A DNA stretch of 9,462 nt from Acidobacteriota bacterium (lineage in GTDB: Bacteria; Acidobacteriota; Vicinamibacteria; Vicinamibacterales; 2-12-FULL-66-21), in contig JABFWM010000096.1 of assembly GCA_013362195.1 (NCBI GenBank), forward strand, positions 1 through 9,462, read 5' to 3'. Each line of letters begins with the position of its first letter. Positions within the stretch are counted from its first letter, which is position 1. The notes under the pieces were generated by a model, which saw only the letters and a program-made list of their open reading frames with translations, was not told the DNA's origin and did no database searches. The position numbers and the translations under genes are program-made. This document shows positions 6,203-9,462 of this stretch, one piece after another.

Positions 6203-7213
6203 ATGCAGGTAGGAATTCTGGGCGCGGGCAACATCAGTGACACGCATGCCCGCGCCGCTCGTGCCATTCCCGGCGTCGCCATCGCCGCCGTGTGCGGCGC
6301 GAACCGCGAGAAGACCCAGCGGCTGGCGCAGGCCCACGGCGCCGTCCCGTACGACGACGTCGAGGCCTTCCTCGCGCACCGGCCCATGGACATCGTCGCC
6401 ATCGGCAGTCCGTCGGGACTGCACGCCGATCAGACGATTGCGGCGATCCGCCGCGGCCTGCACGTGCTCGTCGAAAAGCCGCTCGACATCACCGTCGGGA
6501 AAGTCGACGCGGTGATCGCCGAGGCCGCGCGGGCGCGGGTGAAGGTCGGCGTGTTCTTTCAGGATCGCCTGCGCCCCGACGTGGTCACGATCAAGCGGCT
6601 GATCGACGCCGGGCGGCTCGGGCGGCCGGTGTTCGCCTCGGGGCGCGTGAAATGGTACCGCCCGCCGGAGTACTACGGTTCGTCGCGCTGGCGCGGCACC
6701 TGGGCGCTCGACGGCGGCGGCGCCGTGATGAACCAGGCGATTCACACGGTGGATCTGCTGCAGTGGCTGTTCGGGCCGGTGGTGCGCGTGTGCGCGAGGA
6801 CCGCCACGCTCGTGCACGCCATCGACGTGGAAGACACCGCGGCGGCGCTGTTCGAGTTCGCGAACGGCGCGCTCGGTGTGTTCGAGGCGGGCACGTCGAT
6901 GTTTCCCGGCTACGCGCGCCGCGTGGAAGTGACCGGCACGGAGGGCACGCTGATCCTCGAAGGCGATCGTCTGCTCGCCGCGGACCTGCGCAACACGGCG
7001 GATGTCGTGACCGCGACGCCCACCGATCTCGAAAGCACCGCGTCGCCGGTCGTCAGCGACAGCAGCGCGCACCAGCGCGTGTTCGAGGATTTCATTCGCG
7101 CCGTCGAGGCCGACGGCACGCCCGCCTGCGACGTCCGCGAGGGCCGCGCCAGCGTCGCCATCGTGCAGGCAATCTATCGATCGTCACGTCAGGGCGGATG
7201 GGAGCAGCCATGA
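6203..7213 (+). CDS. Gfo/Idh/MocA-family NAD(P)-dependent oxidoreductase
   Basis: A 336-aa protein with an N-terminal Rossmann fold starting at once with VGILGAGNISDTHARA (residues 3-18, GxGxxx nucleotide loop), the conserved EKP at 91-93 (Lys92 contacts cofactor and substrate), and the catalytic GGGAVMNQAIHTVDLL (171-186, His181 and Asp184) of the C-terminal Gfo/Idh/MocA domain. Family members oxidise or reduce a sugar or inositol hydroxyl, including C3 oxidation of glycosides. There is no signal peptide or Tat motif, so it should be cytoplasmic. No good ribosome site precedes ATG 6203 (19 nt after the DUF1080 stop), so translation may rely on coupling. The stop overlaps the next gene start as ATGA (7210-7213). 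The sugar substrate cannot be deduced from sequence. The neighbours favour glucoside 3-dehydrogenase-like activity, which is inference. Confidence 0.9.
   Translation: MQVGILGAGNISDTHARAARAIPGVAIAAVCGANREKTQRLAQAHGAVPYDDVEAFLAHRPMDIVAIGSPSGLHADQTIAAIRRGLHVLVEKPLDITVGKVDAVIAEAARARVKVGVFFQDRLRPDVVTIKRLIDAGRLGRPVFASGRVKWYRPPEYYGSSRWRGTWALDGGGAVMNQAIHTVDLLQWLFGPVVRVCARTATLVHAIDVEDTAAALFEFANGALGVFEAGTSMFPGYARRVEVTGTEGTLILEGDRLLAADLRNTADVVTATPTDLESTASPVVSDSSAHQRVFEDFIRAVEADGTPACDVREGRASVAIVQAIYRSSRQGGWEQP
7200..7204 (+). promoter_or_regulatory. Shine-Dalgarno deciding the cupin start
   Basis: GGGAG, 5 nt before the ATG at 7210, supports this start over the much longer upstream open frame. It lies within the end of the oxidoreductase gene. 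Confidence 0.65.
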
Positions 7214-7644
7214 AGCACGTTGTCTCGATCGCGGTGGGAATCCTGGCCGGCGCCGCCCTGCACGCGGCCGCGACGCAGAAGCCGGCGCCCGGCGGCTACA
7301 TCATCGAGCACGACGCGGAGGTCGCGGTCGCCGAGCCGGGCACGCACAACGGCGGCGGCCAGACGATCGGCTACTCGTTCTTCAAGAAGGTCCCGGACCT
7401 GCCGCTGGTGTTCCGCAAGCGTGCGCTGAGGCCGGGCTCCGGCATCGGGCTGCACGAGCAGAAGGAAGACGAGATCTATTACGTGCTGAGCGGCAGGGGG
7501 GAGATGACCCTCGATGGCCGGACCGTCGAGGTGACGCCGGGCACCGCCGTGCTGACGCGCACCGGCAGTTCGCACAGCCTGAAGCAGGTGGGCAGCGACG
7601 ATCTCGTGATCATGATCAATTACGAGGCAGGGCGGACCCGCTAG
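7210..7644 (+). CDS. Small exported cupin-domain protein
   Basis: A 144-aa protein. An N-terminal hydrophobic export signal (KHVVSIAVGILAGAALHAAA, about 2-21) is followed by one single-domain cupin. Cupin motif 1 is GSGIGLHEQKEDEIYYVLSG (76-95), giving metal-ligand positions His82, Gln84 and Glu88. Motif 2 runs from about Pro110 to His122 (PGTAVLTRTGSSHS). Gln in the second position, in place of the usual His, still fits metal binding in many cupins. The ATG start is backed by GGGAG and a 4-nt ATGA overlap with the oxidoreductase stop, so the two are translationally coupled. The true protein is the short 7210 form. The same frame stays open far upstream but reads there as a shadow of the oxidoreductase. 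The function is not known: a periplasmic sugar isomerase, lyase or binding role would suit the operon, but there is no direct evidence. Confidence 0.85.
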   Translation: MKHVVSIAVGILAGAALHAAATQKPAPGGYIIEHDAEVAVAEPGTHNGGGQTIGYSFFKKVPDLPLVFRKRALRPGSGIGLHEQKEDEIYYVLSGRGEMTLDGRTVEVTPGTAVLTRTGSSHSLKQVGSDDLVIMINYEAGRTR

Positions 7645-7696
7645 TGTGATATAGACCGCCGCAGTCGGGTAACCCTGGGTCGTTGATTCATGTGAA

Positions 7697-7703
7697 GGGG
7701 AGG
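7697..7703 (+). promoter_or_regulatory. Shine-Dalgarno of the TonB-dependent receptor
   Basis: GGGGAGG lies 4 nt before ATG 7708 and fixes the start of the receptor. The 63-nt gap after the cupin stop contains a TATAGA (7650-7655) that could serve as a -10, but no matching -35 was found, so operon read-through is as likely as a separate promoter. Confidence 0.65.
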
Positions 7704-7707
7704 AACC

Positions 7708-9462
7708 ATGAATACCGGTCGTACCCCGGAGACCCTTCGATCGCCGCGGCGGCGCCTGATGCTGCTGCTCGCGGCGGTTCTGCTGTGCCCCGCGCTCGCC
7801 GGCGCGCAGGCCGTCACCGGCACCATGATCGGCCGCATCACCGATGGCTCGGGCGCGGTCGTGCCCGGCGTCACCGTCACGCTCACCAACACCGGCACGA
7901 AGCTCACCCGCGTCGTGACCACCGACACCGATGGCGAGTACACCGCGCCGTCGCTGCCGCCCGGCCGCTACACCATCGTCGCCGAGATCCCCGGCTTCAA
8001 GTCGGTCACCATGCCCGACGTCGCCCTCGGCGTCGACCAGCGCCTCCGCATGGACCTGAAGCTCGAGGTCGGCGCCTTGACCGAGTCGATCACGATTGAA
8101 GGCACGTCGCCGCTCGTCCAGACCTCGTCGTCCGAACTGGGGACGACGGTGCAGGAAGAACAGATTCAGACGCTGCCGCTGAACGGCCGCAACTTCGTCA
8201 GCCTGACGCGCACGGTGCCCGGCGTCTCGCGCGGCATTCCCGGCGCCAACATCGACGGCGCGGGCAGCCTCGCCTGGCGCGCGTCGGCGTCCTTCTCGGC
8301 GAACGGCCAGCGGCCGCGCGACAACAACTACATGCTCGACGGCGTCGACAACAACGAAACCTGGCTGCAGACCGTCGTCCTCTTTCCGAGCGTCGACGCG
8401 CTCGACCAGTTCAAGCTGCAGACGAGCACGTATTCGGCGGAATTCGGACGCTCGCTCGGCGGCGTCGTCAACCTGCAGATCAAATCGGGGACCAACGTCC
8501 TGCACGGGAGCGGGTTCGAGTTCCTGCGCAACGACGCGTTCGACGCGAACAATTTCTTCAACAACCGCGCCGGGCGTCCCAAGCCGGACTTCTCGCAGCA
8601 TCAGTTCGGCGGCACGCTCGGCGGTCCGGTCTTCCGCGATCGCACCTTCTTCTTCACGAACTATCAGGGGCTGCGCATCCGCCAGGGGCAGACCTATCTG
8701 TCCACCGTGCCGTCGGAAAAGATGCGCAGTGGCGACTTCTCCGAGATCAACCGGATTATCTACGACCCGCTCACGAACCAGCCGTTCGCCGGCAACGTGA
8801 TTCCGGAATCGCGGTGGGATCCGGCCGCGCGCAACATCCTGCAGCAGCTCTATCCGGCGCCGAATACCGCCGGCACGCGGGGGGCCACCGGGCAGACCAT
8901 CAGCAACTACCTGATCAACCCCACGCTCGAACGCCAGGACAACCAGTACGATCTGAAGGTCGATCACACGCTCACGTCCGCCAACCGCTTCTTCATCCGG
9001 CACAGCTACGAAAAGACACACCGCAAGCTGCCCGCGACGCTGGAGCACGGCGACGCGGGGAACACGTTCGGCGCCGGCGACGGCAACGTGACCGCACAGG
9101 GGCTCGCGTTCAACGACACGCACACGTTCAGTCCGCGCTGGTTGAACGAATTCCGATTCGGCTGGAGCTCGGTCAAGTTCTTCATGACGCCGATCGACTT
9201 CCGCCAGAACCTCGCCGAGAAGGTCGGCATTCCCGGCGTCAACCTGAACGAGGCCACGTCGGCGCTCAGCCAGATCACGTTCCAGAACGGCGGCGCGCGC
9301 AACCTCGGCTCGAACGGCAACCAGCCGCTCATCACGAACCAGAACGACTTTCAGTTCTTCGACAACGTGACGTGGGCGCGCGGCCGCCACACGCTCAAGA
9401 GCGGCGGCAGCCTCACGCTGCGCTCGCGCGAGATCCTCAACGCCGATCTCATCGTCGGGCAG
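7708..9462 (+). CDS. TonB-dependent receptor with carboxypeptidase-regulatory-like domain, 3'-truncated
   Basis: The frame is open for 585 codons from ATG 7708 to the right edge with no stop, so the C-terminus is missing. Acidobacterial relatives run to roughly 1100 residues or more. Order: an export signal with a long hydrophobic core (RRRLMLLLAAVLLCPALAGA, about 14-33, cleavage near AGA-Q); a CarboxypepD_reg-like beta-sandwich (about 36-118, with ITDGSGAVVPGVTVTLTN and DTDGEYTAPSLPPGRYTI); the plug domain with LPLNGRNF (156-163), the stretch NGQRPRDNNYMLDGVDNN (about 199-216) and YSAEFGRSLGGVVN (242-255); then the start of the beta-barrel (HGSGFEFLRNDAFDANNFFNN from residue 266). This is an outer-membrane, energy-dependent importer of large molecules such as oligosaccharides, siderophores or peptides. 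It follows the cupin by 63 nt. No SusD partner can be judged because the window ends. I read the frame through on every line and found no frameshift. Confidence 0.9.
   Translation, partial: MNTGRTPETLRSPRRRLMLLLAAVLLCPALAGAQAVTGTMIGRITDGSGAVVPGVTVTLTNTGTKLTRVVTTDTDGEYTAPSLPPGRYTIVAEIPGFKSVTMPDVALGVDQRLRMDLKLEVGALTESITIEGTSPLVQTSSSELGTTVQEEQIQTLPLNGRNFVSLTRTVPGVSRGIPGANIDGAGSLAWRASASFSANGQRPRDNNYMLDGVDNNETWLQTVVLFPSVDALDQFKLQTSTYSAEFGRSLGGVVNLQIKSGTNVLHGSGFEFLRNDAFDANNFFNNRAGRPKPDFSQHQFGGTLGGPVFRDRTFFFTNYQGLRIRQGQTYLSTVPSEKMRSGDFSEINRIIYDPLTNQPFAGNVIPESRWDPAARNILQQLYPAPNTAGTRGATGQTISNYLINPTLERQDNQYDLKVDHTLTSANRFFIRHSYEKTHRKLPATLEHGDAGNTFGAGDGNVTAQGLAFNDTHTFSPRWLNEFRFGWSSVKFFMTPIDFRQNLAEKVGIPGVNLNEATSALSQITFQNGGARNLGSNGNQPLITNQNDFQFFDNVTWARGRHTLKSGGSLTLRSREILNADLIVGQ

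Noticed and set aside
6292..7644. A 450-aa plus-strand frame that contains the cupin
   Set aside because: Its first two-thirds overlaps the oxidoreductase in another frame with Arg-rich nonsense. Only the part from ATG 7210 is real, supported by GGGAG and the ATGA overlap.
7189..9390. A 733-aa open frame on the minus strand opposite the cupin and TonB receptor genes
   Set aside because: It is antisense to two well-recognised proteins, its composition is Arg/Val/Ala-rich with no domain, and long antisense frames are expected in GC-rich DNA.

Overview
The window is high-GC bacterial DNA. The gene families point to an Acidobacteriota genome, possibly the Vicinamibacteria/Luteitalea side. Pointers are a TonB-dependent receptor with an N-terminal carboxypeptidase-regulatory-like domain and an LPLNGRNF plug motif, a secreted DUF1080 protein, a secreted DUF6807 ('PmoA-like') protein, a six-bladed PD40/TolB-like propeller, and a streptogramin-lyase-like propeller of a type I associate with soil acidobacteria. 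The taxonomic call is inference from gene content, not from a marker gene.

Layout. (1) Positions 1-1601, plus strand: the 3' part of a large beta-propeller protein gene cut by the left edge. (2) 1602-1800: a short gap holding a nested inverted-repeat element (REP/BIME-like) that starts 6 nt after the stop codon. (3) 1801-2808, plus: an exported PD40/TolB-like propeller protein, followed by a possible 46-aa membrane peptide (2822-2962). (4) 2963-3152: a convergent intergenic region with two hairpins and an array of about twelve 7-bp repeats that reaches the stop codon of the next gene. (5) 5302 down to 3153, minus: a two-gene operon, a secreted DUF6807 protein and then an M24 (pita-bread fold) protein joined by a 4-nt GTGA overlap. 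The M24 protein seems to have lost most metal ligands. (6) 5303-5424: a divergent control region with a perfect 16-bp AT-rich palindrome that resembles a LacI-family operator. (7) 5425-7644, plus: a three-gene operon of a secreted DUF1080 (3-keto-glycoside hydrolase-like) protein, a Gfo/Idh/MocA oxidoreductase, and a small exported cupin that overlaps the oxidoreductase by ATGA. (8) 7708-9462, plus: a TonB-dependent receptor cut by the right edge.

How the parts may work together (inference). Gfo/Idh/MocA enzymes that oxidise sugar C3 and DUF1080 hydrolases that cleave 3-keto-glycosides are a known functional pairing. Here they are adjacent, divergent from DUF6807 and M24 genes, share one candidate sugar-repressor operator, and are followed by a small-molecule outer-membrane receptor. 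The simplest reading is a compact locus for uptake and oxidative (3-keto) cleavage of a glycoside. The substrate cannot be told from sequence. The remaining genes at the left (two propeller proteins) have no clear functional link to that locus.
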